Positions 44,646 to 52,622 of a stretch of DNA of 64,000 nt are shown in pieces. The translations under genes and the position numbers were made by a program. The notes under the pieces were generated by a model, which saw only the letters and a list, made by a program, of their open reading frames with translations, did not search any database and was not told where the DNA came from. Where the stretch lies: contig NZ_SMKV01000025.1 in NCBI RefSeq assembly GCF_004348445.1, positions 1-64,000 of the forward strand. The letters are read 5' to 3'. Numbering within the stretch: position 1 is the first letter of the stretch; the number at the start of each line of letters is the position of its first letter. The stretch is from Saccharopolyspora aridisoli (GTDB taxonomy: Bacteria > Actinomycetota > Actinomycetes > Mycobacteriales > Pseudonocardiaceae).

Positions 44646-44849
44646 TCAGCGCAGCTCAGCGGACTCGGCCCTCCTCGTCGCGTAGCGGGCGATCGCCCGC
44701 CATCTGCGACCAGCCGACATCGAGCGAGCTATGCGTTGTCGCTCGGCTTCGGCCATCTTCTCCTCCCTGTGTATCCGGATCAGCTCCTCGGTCGGGTACA
44801 TGCGCATCTCCGCGTTGTTCGGGTGGATCAGCCCAGTGGTGTTGGTCAT
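44646..44849 (-). CDS. Small protein translationally coupled to whiB7
   Basis: A 67-residue charged, helical protein: MTNTTGLIHPNNAEMRMYPT, then EELIRIHREEKMAEAERQRIAR and a basic tail RRWRAIARYATRRAE. Its ATG overlaps the whiB7 stop (ATGA), so it is almost surely translated by coupling and controlled by the same leader. I do not know a family. The amphipathic helix with alternating charge could bind nucleic acid or a protein partner. Its being inside the antibiotic-resistance operon makes a role in that response plausible but unproven. Confidence 0.75.
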   Translation of the reverse strand: MTNTTGLIHPNNAEMRMYPTEELIRIHREEKMAEAERQRIARSMSAGRRWRAIARYATRRAESAELR

Positions 44850-45196
44850 GCTGCTCGCTCCTGCTTGCGGGATTCGACTTCTTCCGGACGTGGGTGCTTG
44901 CGCGGACGACCGCGCCTGCGCTTGCGCGCGACGACCGCGCCGCGTTCGAAGATCTCGCCTCCCCAGACCCCCCAGGGTTCGCAGCGATCCAGCGCGCCGG
45001 CCAGGCACTCGGTCTTGATCGGGCAGTCGCTGCACAGGACCTTGGCCGCCTCCAGGTCGGACGGGTTCTCGGCGAACCACAGGTCCGGGTCCCGGCGGCA
45101 GGGCAAGCGGCGTTGCAGCGATGAGCCCGCAGGTTGCTCGGGCTCGGACTGCGAGTCCACGGCCGACTCGGGTATCGGCACACTCGCGGTGAACAT
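44846..45196 (-). CDS. whiB7: WhiB7 transcriptional regulator
   Basis: A 116-residue iron-sulfur WhiB protein. Cys33, Cys55, Cys58 and Cys64 are the cluster ligands; EPWGVWGGE (73-81) is the sigma-factor-contacting turn; an AT-hook RGRPRK (95-100) marks the WhiB7 subgroup, which activates intrinsic antibiotic resistance genes together with the principal sigma factor. ATG at 45196 follows GGAGGAAG. The gene is preceded by an upstream ORF and an intrinsic terminator, and by an AT-rich promoter, and lies next to uvrD2 as in mycobacteria. Confidence 0.95.
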   Translation of the reverse strand: MFTASVPIPESAVDSQSEPEQPAGSSLQRRLPCRRDPDLWFAENPSDLEAAKVLCSDCPIKTECLAGALDRCEPWGVWGGEIFERGAVVARKRRRGRPRKHPRPEEVESRKQERAA

Positions 45197-45277
45197 ACGA
45201 CTTCCTCCAGTAGTCGATGGCAGGCGACTCGTGGTTGCGGATGGATGTGGTTGTGGTCGTGGATCAACCAGGAACAC

Positions 45278-45316
45278 AAAAAGGCCGCGGACCCGTTGGT
45301 GCAGGTCCGCGGCCTT
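45278..45316 (-). terminator. Intrinsic terminator (attenuator) in the whiB7 leader
   Basis: 13-base perfect stem (core GGCCGCGGACC / GGTCCGCGGCC at 45283-45293 and 45304-45314), loop 45294-45303, followed on the minus strand by TTTTT (45282-45278). It lies between the upstream ORF and whiB7, so by default it should stop whiB7 transcription. Confidence 0.9.
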
Positions 45317-45334
45317 CTGAGAAGCCTGGGGCTC

Positions 45335-45356
45335 TCCTAGATCAGCGGATCCAGGA
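45335..45356 (-). promoter_or_regulatory. Hairpin overlapping the end of the whiB7 upstream ORF
   Basis: 9-base stem TCCTGGATC / GATCTAGGA (one G:U) with loop CGCT. It covers the last codons and the TAG stop of the upstream ORF, so ribosome position there would alter RNA folding ahead of the terminator. Confidence 0.55.
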
Positions 45357-45537
45357 AAGACCAACGGACCGACCTGCGCGGGTGCTGCAGGGTCACCGGA
45401 ACAAAGCGGTAGCCACGCGGCTTTTCGGCGCGCAGATCATCGGCAATGGCGGCGACGAGCACGAAGGTGCCCGAGAGCAGCGAAACAACCCCGGCCACGA
45501 AGGAGCGCGGGGCGTTCGTGGTCTCGAAGATCTTCAC
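45337..45537 (-). CDS. Upstream ORF of the whiB7 leader
   Basis: A 66-codon frame between the promoter and the terminator. GTG at 45537 follows AAGGAGG at eight bases. The product begins VKIFETTNAPRSF, has a hydrophobic stretch (VAGVVSLLSGTFVLVAAIA) and ends PRRSVRWSFLDPLI. The stop lies 20 bases before the attenuator stem. In mycobacteria and streptomycetes the whiB7/wblC genes are known to be controlled by such upstream ORFs; ribosome stalling or slow translation under antibiotics allows read-through. It is most likely a regulatory leader, although a small membrane peptide is also possible. Confidence 0.75.
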   Translation of the reverse strand: MKIFETTNAPRSFVAGVVSLLSGTFVLVAAIADDLRAEKPRGYRFVPVTLQHPRRSVRWSFLDPLI

Positions 45538-45603
45538 TGTCCCCACCTCCTTCTCGGTCTACCGTCGGCGGATGCGGGCCAACTCGGCCCGCGCGTGTCT
45601 ATG

Positions 45604-45642
45604 AGGCTATGTGCCGCGGGGGACAACCCGCAACATATTTTT
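45604..45642 (-). promoter_or_regulatory. whiB7 promoter with AT-rich WhiB7-type site
   Basis: -35 TTGCGG (45628-45633), 18-base spacer, -10 TAGCCT (45604-45609), and an AAAAATAT run (45642-45635) directly upstream of the -35. WhiB7 targets have AT-rich sequence just upstream of the -35, bound through the AT-hook, so autoactivation is expected. Confidence 0.75.
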
Positions 45643-45656
45643 GACCTGCGGTTTTG

Positions 45657-47732
45657 CTAGTTCACCCGATTGATCAAGGCGAGAACGTCGCCGCCGAATT
45701 TCTGGATCTTCGTCGCGCCGATCCCGGAAATCCCGACCAGTGCGGACTCATCAGCCGGCCGCTGCTCGGCGATCGCGGTCAGCGTCGCGTCGGTGAACAC
45801 CACGTAGGCGGGCACCTTCAGCTGCCGCGCGCGCTCGCTGCGCCACGCCTTGAGCTGTTCGAGCAGGTTCTCGTCGACGTCGGACGGGCAGCCCGAGCAG
45901 CGCCCGAGCTTGATGTCCATGGTGCTGACCAGCGTCGAGGAGCACACCCGGCACTGGGGTGTGATCGTCGCGGCCTGGCGGGCGGGCGGTTGCGGCTGCT
46001 TCGCCTTGCCGGGCAGCGCAGCAGGGTGGCCGTCGGGCACGAGGTTGTAGACGAACCGGCTGCGACGCCGGTACCGGCGTCCCCCTGCGCGGGCCAGCGC
46101 CCAGGACAGGTGCAGGTGCTCGCGGGCGCGGGTGACGCCGACGTAGAGCAGCCTGCGCTCCTCCTCGACCGCCGCGTCGGTGTCGGCGTGCTGGATCGGC
46201 AGCGTTCCCTCGACCAGGCCCGCGAGGAAAACCGCGTCCCACTCCAGCCCCTTGGCCGCGTGCAGCGAAGCGAGCGTGACGCCCTCGACGGTCGGCGGGT
46301 GCTGCGCCTCGGCGCGGGCGTCGAGCTCGGCGACGTAGCGGCGCAGATCCGCGTCGGGGACCGTGGCGACAAGCCCTTCGGCGAGCTCGACCAGCGCGAT
46401 CAGCGATTCCCACCGATCGCGGGCCGACCCACCCGCCGGTGGTTCGTCGGTGAGGCCCACCTCGACGAGGAGTTCGCGCACGGTCCTGGGCAGGTCCTCG
46501 GCGGTGGTGTCGCGGGCGATCGCGGTGCGCAGGGTCGCCATGGCCTGGCGGATCTCGGCACGCGCGAAGAACCGCTCCCCGCCGCGCACCTGGTACGGGA
46601 TCTCGGCGTCGGACAGCGCCTTCTCGTAGACCTCGGACTGGGCGTTGACGCGGAACAGGATCGCGATCTCCGACAGCGGCACGCCGCGCTTGGCCAGCTG
46701 CGCGATCTTGCGCGCGATGGCGTCGGCCTCATCGGTCTCGTCGTCGTACTCGGCGAAGTCCGGGCGCGGACCGTCCGGGCGCTGGCCGACCAGCTTCAAG
46801 CGGGTGCCGGCCGGGCGTTCTCGCGCGGCGCCGATGACCTGGTTGGCCAAGCCCACGACCTGCGGAGTCGACCGGTAGTCGCGTTCGAGGCGCACCACGG
46901 TCGCCTCGGGGTACTTGCGCGGGAAGTTGATCAGCCACTTCGGGGAGGCGCCCGCGAAGGAGTAGATGGTCTGGTTGGCGTCGCCGACCACGGTCAGGTC
47001 GTCGCGGTTGCCGACCCAAGCGTCGAGCACGCGCGCCTGCAGCGGGTTGACGTCCTGGTACTCGTCGACGACGAAGGATCGGTACTGGCTGCGGAACTCC
47101 TCGGCGATGTCCTCGCGGTCCTCCAGGATCGCGGCGATGTGCAGCAGCAGGTCGTCGAAGTCGAGCAGCTGCGCGCCGCTCTTGAGCTTCTCGTACCCGG
47201 CGAACGCCTTGGCGATCAGCTCCGGCAGGATCGGCGTCTCGCGACCGGCCTGCTGCGCGGCCGCCGGATACTGCTCGGGGCTGATCAGCGAGGACTTCGA
47301 CCACTCGATCTCGCTGGCGAGGTCGCGCACGTCCTCCCGCTCCGTGGACAGCCCCAGCCGGTTCGCGGCCTGCATGACCAGGCGGAACTTGTTGTCGGTG
47401 AGCTGCCACATCTGGGCGTCGTGGACGCGCGGCCAGAAGTAGCGGAGCTGTCGGAAGGCCGCCGCGTGGAAGGTCTGGGCCTGCACTCCCGCGGCCCCGA
47501 GCTCGCGCAACCTGGTGCGCATCTCGCCCGCGGCGCGAGCTGTGAAGGTCACGGCCAGGACCTGCCGGGGCGTCACCAGCCCGCGCTGGACGAGGTAGGC
47601 GATGCGGTGGGTGATGGTCCGGGTCTTCCCCGTTCCCGCACCGGCCAGCACGCACACGGGTCCGCGCGGTGCGATCACGGCCTGCCGCTGCTCCGGGTCC
47701 AAACCTTCCAGGAGACGCGGTTGATCGGCCAT
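45657..47732 (-). CDS. uvrD2: UvrD2 ATP-dependent DNA helicase
   Basis: A 691-residue SF1A helicase that unwinds DNA with 3' to 5' polarity in repair. Motifs: Walker A AGAGTGKT, motif [11 protein letters not shown], motif [18 protein letters not shown], motif [16 protein letters not shown] and motif [17 protein letters not shown]. After the motor comes a CxxC...CxxC zinc segment (CRVCSS and RCSGC) and a C-terminal HRDC domain, the UvrD2 hallmark absent from UvrD1. ATG at 47732. whiB7 lies directly downstream with its own promoter, as in M. tuberculosis (Rv3198c, Rv3197A). Confidence 0.95.
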   Translation of the reverse strand: MADQPRLLEGLDPEQRQAVIAPRGPVCVLAGAGTGKTRTITHRIAYLVQRGLVTPRQVLAVTFTARAAGEMRTRLRELGAAGVQAQTFHAAAFRQLRYFWPRVHDAQMWQLTDNKFRLVMQAANRLGLSTEREDVRDLASEIEWSKSSLISPEQYPAAAQQAGRETPILPELIAKAFAGYEKLKSGAQLLDFDDLLLHIAAILEDREDIAEEFRSQYRSFVVDEYQDVNPLQARVLDAWVGNRDDLTVVGDANQTIYSFAGASPKWLINFPRKYPEATVVRLERDYRSTPQVVGLANQVIGAARERPAGTRLKLVGQRPDGPRPDFAEYDDETDEADAIARKIAQLAKRGVPLSEIAILFRVNAQSEVYEKALSDAEIPYQVRGGERFFARAEIRQAMATLRTAIARDTTAEDLPRTVRELLVEVGLTDEPPAGGSARDRWESLIALVELAEGLVATVPDADLRRYVAELDARAEAQHPPTVEGVTLASLHAAKGLEWDAVFLAGLVEGTLPIQHADTDAAVEEERRLLYVGVTRAREHLHLSWALARAGGRRYRRRSRFVYNLVPDGHPAALPGKAKQPQPPARQAATITPQCRVCSSTLVSTMDIKLGRCSGCPSDVDENLLEQLKAWRSERARQLKVPAYVVFTDATLTAIAEQRPADESALVGISGIGATKIQKFGGDVLALINRVN

Positions 47733-47844
47733 GCGGGCATCCTCGCAGACCCCCAACCCCGATCAGGCGATACCCACCACCGTGTGTCGCCGAGATCGCG
47801 TACCCACTTCCCGGACCAGCGCAGGCACACCCGAACGGATCGGA

Positions 47845-47880
47845 TTTCGCGCGAAGTCCGACCTCGGACTTCGCGCGAAA
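47845..47880. terminator. Hairpin after nudC
   Basis: Perfect 17-base arms (47845-47861 and 47864-47880) with a 2-base centre, 18 bases beyond the nudC stop on the minus strand. No T-run. Confidence 0.8.
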
Positions 47881-47897
47881 GCCGATCGCCCGCGCCG

Positions 47898-48824
47898 TTA
47901 CGGCTTGGAGGTGGCCCAGCCCTTGATCATTCGGTAGGCGATGGAGACACCTGGTGGGAGTCGGAGGCCGTCCACCGGTTCGCCTTCGGCGTCGAGGGCC
48001 GCGAGGATCGTGTCCCGGTGGACCCAGCGCGCTTCCTCGATCTCACCGTCGGCGGGCGCCAGCGGTGCGTTGCGGTCGGCGATGGCGGCGAAGCCGAGCA
48101 TCAGCGAGCGCGGGAACGGCCACGGCTGGCTGCCGAGGTAGCGGGTGCCGGAGACCTCGACACCGACCTCTTCCTGGATCTCGCGCGCGACGCAGGCCTC
48201 CAGGGACTCGCCGACCTCGACGAACCCGGCGAGCACCGAGAAGCGGTACTGCGGCCAGATCGGCTGGCGGGCCAGCAGCACGTGGTCCTCGCCGTCGCTG
48301 ACCAGGCAGATCACCGCCGGATCGGTGCGCGGGTACTCCTCGCGGTCGCAGCCGGAGCAGCGCCGCGCCCATCCGACGCGAACGCGGGTGGTCGCCGCGC
48401 CGCAAACCGCGCAGTAGCGGGCGTTGTCGTGCCAGCCGAGCAGGCCGACGGCCGTGGTGAGCAGTCCGGCGTCGGTGTCGTTGAGCAACGCGCCGCCGGA
48501 ACGCAGGTCCCGCCAGCACTCCTGCGCGCCGTCGTGGTCGGTGCGCAGCGCCCAGTAGCTGACGTCGTCCTCGACGCCGAGCAACACCGCGTTCGGCGAC
48601 GGGCGGTCACCGAAGTCGATGGCGGGTTGCACGATCAGCCGGGAGTCCTCGCCGATCTGGGTGCGCCCCTTGGCGTCGACGAGCACGACCTTGCCGGTGT
48701 GCCACAGCTTCGCGCCGCCGTCGAGGGATTCCCGCAGCTCCTCCCGGCGGTCCACAGTGGACCGCGAGAGGAGCGGCGGGGAGTCGAGCTGGAAGCCCGC
48801 ACCGGCGAACACTTCGCAGGTCAT
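47898..48824 (-). CDS. nudC: NAD+ diphosphatase NudC
   Basis: A 308-residue Nudix hydrolase that splits NAD(H) into NMN(H) and AMP, and can remove NAD caps from RNA. A zinc ribbon (YCAVCG and RCSGC) precedes the catalytic Nudix box GFVEVGESLEACVAREIQEEVGV, followed by SQPWPFPRSLM, the signature of the NADH-specific group. ATG at 48824 follows GGAG. The upstream M16 peptidase stop is 25 bases away, so they may share a transcript. Matches Rv3199c in the conserved block. Confidence 0.95.
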   Translation of the reverse strand: MTCEVFAGAGFQLDSPPLLSRSTVDRREELRESLDGGAKLWHTGKVVLVDAKGRTQIGEDSRLIVQPAIDFGDRPSPNAVLLGVEDDVSYWALRTDHDGAQECWRDLRSGGALLNDTDAGLLTTAVGLLGWHDNARYCAVCGAATTRVRVGWARRCSGCDREEYPRTDPAVICLVSDGEDHVLLARQPIWPQYRFSVLAGFVEVGESLEACVAREIQEEVGVEVSGTRYLGSQPWPFPRSLMLGFAAIADRNAPLAPADGEIEEARWVHRDTILAALDAEGEPVDGLRLPPGVSIAYRMIKGWATSKP

Positions 48825-48849
48825 TCTTGCGCTCCATCCGGTAACCGGG

Positions 48850-50217
48850 TCATGGCAGCTCCACGCCGCCCAGCAGCCGCAGCTCGTCCGCCAGCTTGTC
48901 GGCGTCACCGACGACGATGCCGGTGAACTCCAACGGCGCGAACAGCTTCGCGGCCTCGGCGACTTGCTCGACGGTCACGTCGCGCAGCCGCTCGGCGTGC
49001 GCGGTCAGCCAGTTCTGGTCCAGGCCCGCCGCAGCGAGCGCGGACAGCGTCGAGGCCAGGCCGGACTGCGAGGCGGTCGAGGTCAGCAGCCCGCCGATCG
49101 CGTACTGCCGCGCGGATTCGACCTCGGACTCCGATGGCGGCACCAGCGCCATCCGGGCCAGCTCGTAGCGGGTTTCCAGCAGAGCGGCGGCGGTGACCTC
49201 GCTGGCGGTGTCGGCGTCGACGAGCAGCGTGCCGTTGCCCTTGGTGAACTCGAAGGACGAGTGCGCGCCGTAGGTGTAGCCCTTGTCCTCGCGGATGTTC
49301 TCCACCAGCCTCGAGGAGAAGTAGCCGCCGAAGACCAGGTTCGCGATCTGCAGCGCCGGGTAGCGCTCGTCGGTGCGGGCCAGCGCCTGCGCGGAGAACC
49401 GCAGCTGCGACTGCACGGCGCCAGGGCGGTGCACCAGCCGCACGTCGCCGCCGGTGACCAGCGGGAGGGCGGGCATCTCGCGGGCGGAGCCCTCGGACTC
49501 CCAGCCGGCCAAGGCCCGCTCGACCTCGCCGATCACGGCGTCCGGGTCGATGTCGCCGACCAGCACCAGCACCGAGCCGCGGGGCAGCACGGCGGCGCTG
49601 TGCAGTGCGCGGACCTGCTCGGGGGTCACCTCCGCGACCTCCTCGGCCCGCGGAACCTCGCGGACGTAGGGGTGGTCACCGTAGCGGTGGCGCTGGAGCT
49701 CTTCGCGAGCGATCACCCGGGGCTGCGAGCGGGCCACGCCGATCCGCTCGACCAGCCGCGCGCGCTCGGCGTTGACCTCGTCGTCGGCGTAGGTGGCGCC
49801 GGTCAGCGCGTCGGCGAGCACGTCGAGCAGCGTGTCCAGGCCGCTGGCCAGCGCGTCTCCGGCGATGCTCAGCCGCTCGGGGTCGACCACCGCGTGCAGG
49901 TCGCCGCCGACGGCGGCCAGGTCGGTGTCCATCTTGACGCGGTCGCGGCGCGCGGTGCCGGTCAGCAGCGTTTCGGCCAGCACCTCGGCCTGCGCCGGGT
50001 GCTCCTTCGCCTCGCCGGCGAACGGGATGCGCAGGCGCATCTCCACCATCGGCACCTGGCCGTGGCGGACGGCGATGACGCGGAGCCCGTTGGGCAGCAC
50101 GGTGTCGACGCCTGCCGGCTGAACACCGACGCGGGGCTCGCCCAGCGGCGGCAGCGGGCGCGGGCCCGCCTCGGTGCGGCCGATCTCCTCGGCGCTGCGG
50201 TGCGTTGCGCGGGTCAT
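48850..50217 (-). CDS. M16 peptidase family protein, catalytically degenerate subunit
   Basis: A 455-residue M16-fold protein. It follows the pitrilysin/MPP pattern (VLPNGLRVIAVRHGQVPMVEMRL, GGYFSSRLVENIREDKGYTYG) but has no His-x-x-Glu-His zinc site where one is expected. It should be the inactive half of a heterodimer with the gene upstream, as in the mitochondrial processing peptidase alpha subunit and many bacterial M16 pairs. The two genes overlap by four bases (ATGA), ensuring equal synthesis. No signal peptide; the dimer is probably cytoplasmic. Substrate unknown. Confidence 0.9.
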   Translation of the reverse strand: MTRATHRSAEEIGRTEAGPRPLPPLGEPRVGVQPAGVDTVLPNGLRVIAVRHGQVPMVEMRLRIPFAGEAKEHPAQAEVLAETLLTGTARRDRVKMDTDLAAVGGDLHAVVDPERLSIAGDALASGLDTLLDVLADALTGATYADDEVNAERARLVERIGVARSQPRVIAREELQRHRYGDHPYVREVPRAEEVAEVTPEQVRALHSAAVLPRGSVLVLVGDIDPDAVIGEVERALAGWESEGSAREMPALPLVTGGDVRLVHRPGAVQSQLRFSAQALARTDERYPALQIANLVFGGYFSSRLVENIREDKGYTYGAHSSFEFTKGNGTLLVDADTASEVTAAALLETRYELARMALVPPSESEVESARQYAIGGLLTSTASQSGLASTLSALAAAGLDQNWLTAHAERLRDVTVEQVAEAAKLFAPLEFTGIVVGDADKLADELRLLGGVELP

Positions 50218-51536
50218 GCCGCACCTCCGTTCTCGTCACCAGCGGGTTCGATCTCCAGCACGGCGCGGGCGTCGGAGCGCAGCGCCTTGGCGGCCGCCGC
50301 GACGTCCTGCGCGCGAACCTGACCGATCTTGTCGGGCAGTTCCGAGATCAGCTCGGCGCGGCCGTGCAGCAGCTCGGTGCTGCCGAGGTCGAGCGTCCGC
50401 GAGATGACCCGGTCGTGCTCCCGGTAGAGGCTGGCCGCCCAACGGGCCGCAACGCGGTGCAGCTCCTCGTCGCTGGGGCCGTCGGAGGCGATCTTGTCGA
50501 GCTCTTCGTCGATCGCCCCGATCACGCGCTCCACCCCGACATCGGGGGTGTGGATGGCGGTGAAGGTGAAGGTGTCCGGATCGCGCGCGTCCAGCGGGGC
50601 GCCCATCAGGCCGGTGCCCGCGCTGACGTCGACCACCAGCGCTTCGGAGTGCACCAGGCGCTGCTGGAGCCGGGAGGCGTCGCCGTCGGACAGGATCGCC
50701 GAGAGCACGACGTTGGCCAGGTAGGCGTCGAGTTCGCCGACCGGGTCGGGCAGCCGGTAGCCGAGCGCGACGGCGGGCAGCGGTGCGTGCGGGTCGGTGT
50801 GCTTGCCGCGCACCTCGCTGGTCGGGAACGGCTCGCCGAACGAGGGCCGCTGCGGGACTGGGCGGGCGGGGACGTCGCCGAAGTGCTTCTCGATCAGCTT
50901 GATCGTCCGGTCGACGTCGAGGTCACCGGCGACGGTGAGCACGGCGTTGCCGGGCGAGTAGAAGGTGTCGAAGAAGGCCGCGCAGTCGTCGACGGTGGCC
51001 CGTTCGAGATCGGTGAAGTCGCCGTAGCCGTTGTGCGCGTTGGCGAAGGTCGAGTAGAGCACCGGCGGCAGCAGGATCCAGGGGAAGCCGCCGTAGGGGC
51101 GGTTGAGGACGTTGAGCCGGATCTCCTCCTTGACCACGTCCACCTGGTTGGCCAGGTTCTCCTCGGTGATCTTCGGGGCGCGCATCCGGTCGGCTTCCAG
51201 GAACAGCGCGCGCTCCAGGGCCGCCGAGGGCAGCACCTGGTAGTAGTCGGTGTAGTCCTGGTGCGTCGAACCGTTGAACGTGCCGCCGGAGCCCTGCACG
51301 TGGCGGAAGTGGGCGAGTTTCTCGAGGCTCTCGCTGCCCTGGAACATCAAGTGCTCGAACAGGTGCGCGAAGCCGGTGCGCCCTTCCGGTTCGGAGCGGA
51401 AGCCCACGTCGTAGTGCACGCTGACACCGACCACAGGGGCCTGACCTGATGATGCTTGGCCCGCCGCCGAGTCCGGTGCCAGCACCACGCGCAGCCCGTT
51501 GGGCAAGGTGACGCGATGCAGCTGGGGTTCGACCAT
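50214..51536 (-). CDS. M16 zinc metallopeptidase, catalytic subunit
   Basis: A 440-residue active M16 peptidase. The inverted zinc motif His58-Leu-Phe-Glu61-His62 (in FAHLFEHLMF) is complete, and the third ligand region (VVKEEIRLNVLNRPYGG, about 130-150) follows at the expected distance. Two M16 halves are visible. It overlaps the downstream degenerate M16 gene by four bases, so together they form the classic active/inactive pair that cleaves small unfolded peptides. ATG at 51536. Placed at the start of the insertion between nudC and the channel gene. Confidence 0.92.
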   Translation of the reverse strand: MVEPQLHRVTLPNGLRVVLAPDSAAGQASSGQAPVVGVSVHYDVGFRSEPEGRTGFAHLFEHLMFQGSESLEKLAHFRHVQGSGGTFNGSTHQDYTDYYQVLPSAALERALFLEADRMRAPKITEENLANQVDVVKEEIRLNVLNRPYGGFPWILLPPVLYSTFANAHNGYGDFTDLERATVDDCAAFFDTFYSPGNAVLTVAGDLDVDRTIKLIEKHFGDVPARPVPQRPSFGEPFPTSEVRGKHTDPHAPLPAVALGYRLPDPVGELDAYLANVVLSAILSDGDASRLQQRLVHSEALVVDVSAGTGLMGAPLDARDPDTFTFTAIHTPDVGVERVIGAIDEELDKIASDGPSDEELHRVAARWAASLYREHDRVISRTLDLGSTELLHGRAELISELPDKIGQVRAQDVAAAAKALRSDARAVLEIEPAGDENGGAA

Positions 51537-51696
51537 GCCATGCAGCCTACGTGCGGGCTGTCAACCTGTGTGTGCCCCCTTCGACAGCCTTCGGCGTGTC
51601 GCAACCCTCCGGCCACCCCGCGAAACGGCAAACGGAGCAACCCTCAATAGGCCGTTGACCTGCTTCGATGCGACATACCGACCAGCCGGGACGGCC

Positions 51697-52521
51697 TCAG
51701 CTCTGGCGTACCTGGTTGACCAACGAGTTGATCTCGTTCCCGATCAGACCGGCGTCCGCGGGCAGCAGCGCGTAGAGCGGCTCGCCGGTGCTCGCGCGTT
51801 CGACCCGGTTGAGGTATCGGCCGTCGGGTTCGGCGTTGTCGAACCACGACACCACCGGGGTCCGGCGGCGCCGACCGTGCTGGTCGCGCATGTTGGCGGC
51901 GATCTGACCGATGCGCACGTGCTGCGCCTTGCCGATCTTCTCGTAGAGCTCGACCTGCTGGTCACCGCTGCTGCCACGCTTGCGCGTGGCGGTCTCCATC
52001 ATGCTCGCCGGGTCGTAGTCCTCGACCTGATCGCCCTGCATCGAGCTGTGCGGGACGCGGATCGGGCCGTGACCACCGGGCTTGGCGGGCGGCAGGGTAC
52101 CGAGCACGACGGCGGGCAGCGGCGCGTTCTGGTGCACCTCGACGGTCAGCAGTCCGCCGCGCTGGGGATCTTCGCTGGGCGCCTGCACGCCGAGCACGAT
52201 CCGGTTGCCCTCGGTGAACACCGCGACCGTACGCCAGCAGTGGTCGCTCCCCGGCTCGGGGAACCACATCGAGTCGACCCAGAGGTAAGGCGTGGCGAGC
52301 GTTCTCAGCGCGTCGACCAGCGGCGGCACGACCTCGTCGTCGGCGACGACCCCGTTGGCCTCCATGATCGGCAGTTCCGCTTTTCCGATGGCCGAGAACT
52401 GATCGGCGGTGTGGCCGAAGGACCGGGTGCTGATCGGCAGCGTGAGACCGTCGATCCGCAGGTATTTGAGCACGATGTCCAGGTGCACCGGCGGCAACTG
52501 CCACCGACCCAACACACTCAC
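51697..52521 (-). CDS. EspG family ESX-associated chaperone
   Basis: A 274-residue cytoplasmic protein of the EspG family, which bind PE/PPE substrates of type VII (ESX) secretion. It opens with the strand LPPVHLDIVLKYLRI, has a middle WRTVAVFTEGNRIVLGVQAP and ends YLNRVERASTGEPLYALLPAD. Start is GTG at 52521. It lies directly downstream of a PPE-like gene, the expected client, although the core ESX ATPase and membrane genes are not in the window. Confidence 0.85.
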   Translation of the reverse strand: MSVLGRWQLPPVHLDIVLKYLRIDGLTLPISTRSFGHTADQFSAIGKAELPIMEANGVVADDEVVPPLVDALRTLATPYLWVDSMWFPEPGSDHCWRTVAVFTEGNRIVLGVQAPSEDPQRGGLLTVEVHQNAPLPAVVLGTLPPAKPGGHGPIRVPHSSMQGDQVEDYDPASMMETATRKRGSSGDQQVELYEKIGKAQHVRIGQIAANMRDQHGRRRRTPVVSWFDNAEPDGRYLNRVERASTGEPLYALLPADAGLIGNEINSLVNQVRQS

Positions 52522-52622
52522 TTGAGCTTTCTCCCACTCGTGGAAGCAGAAAGAGGAATGGTGAAGGGCTGACGCGATTTCGACGGGAAATGCGTCACCG
52601 CTTCAGGTAGTTGGAAGCCCGC

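Noticed and set aside
45654..48926. A ~1090-codon open frame on the + strand opposite uvrD2 and nudC
   Set aside because: Shadow frame produced by GC-rich third positions; no recognisable domains.
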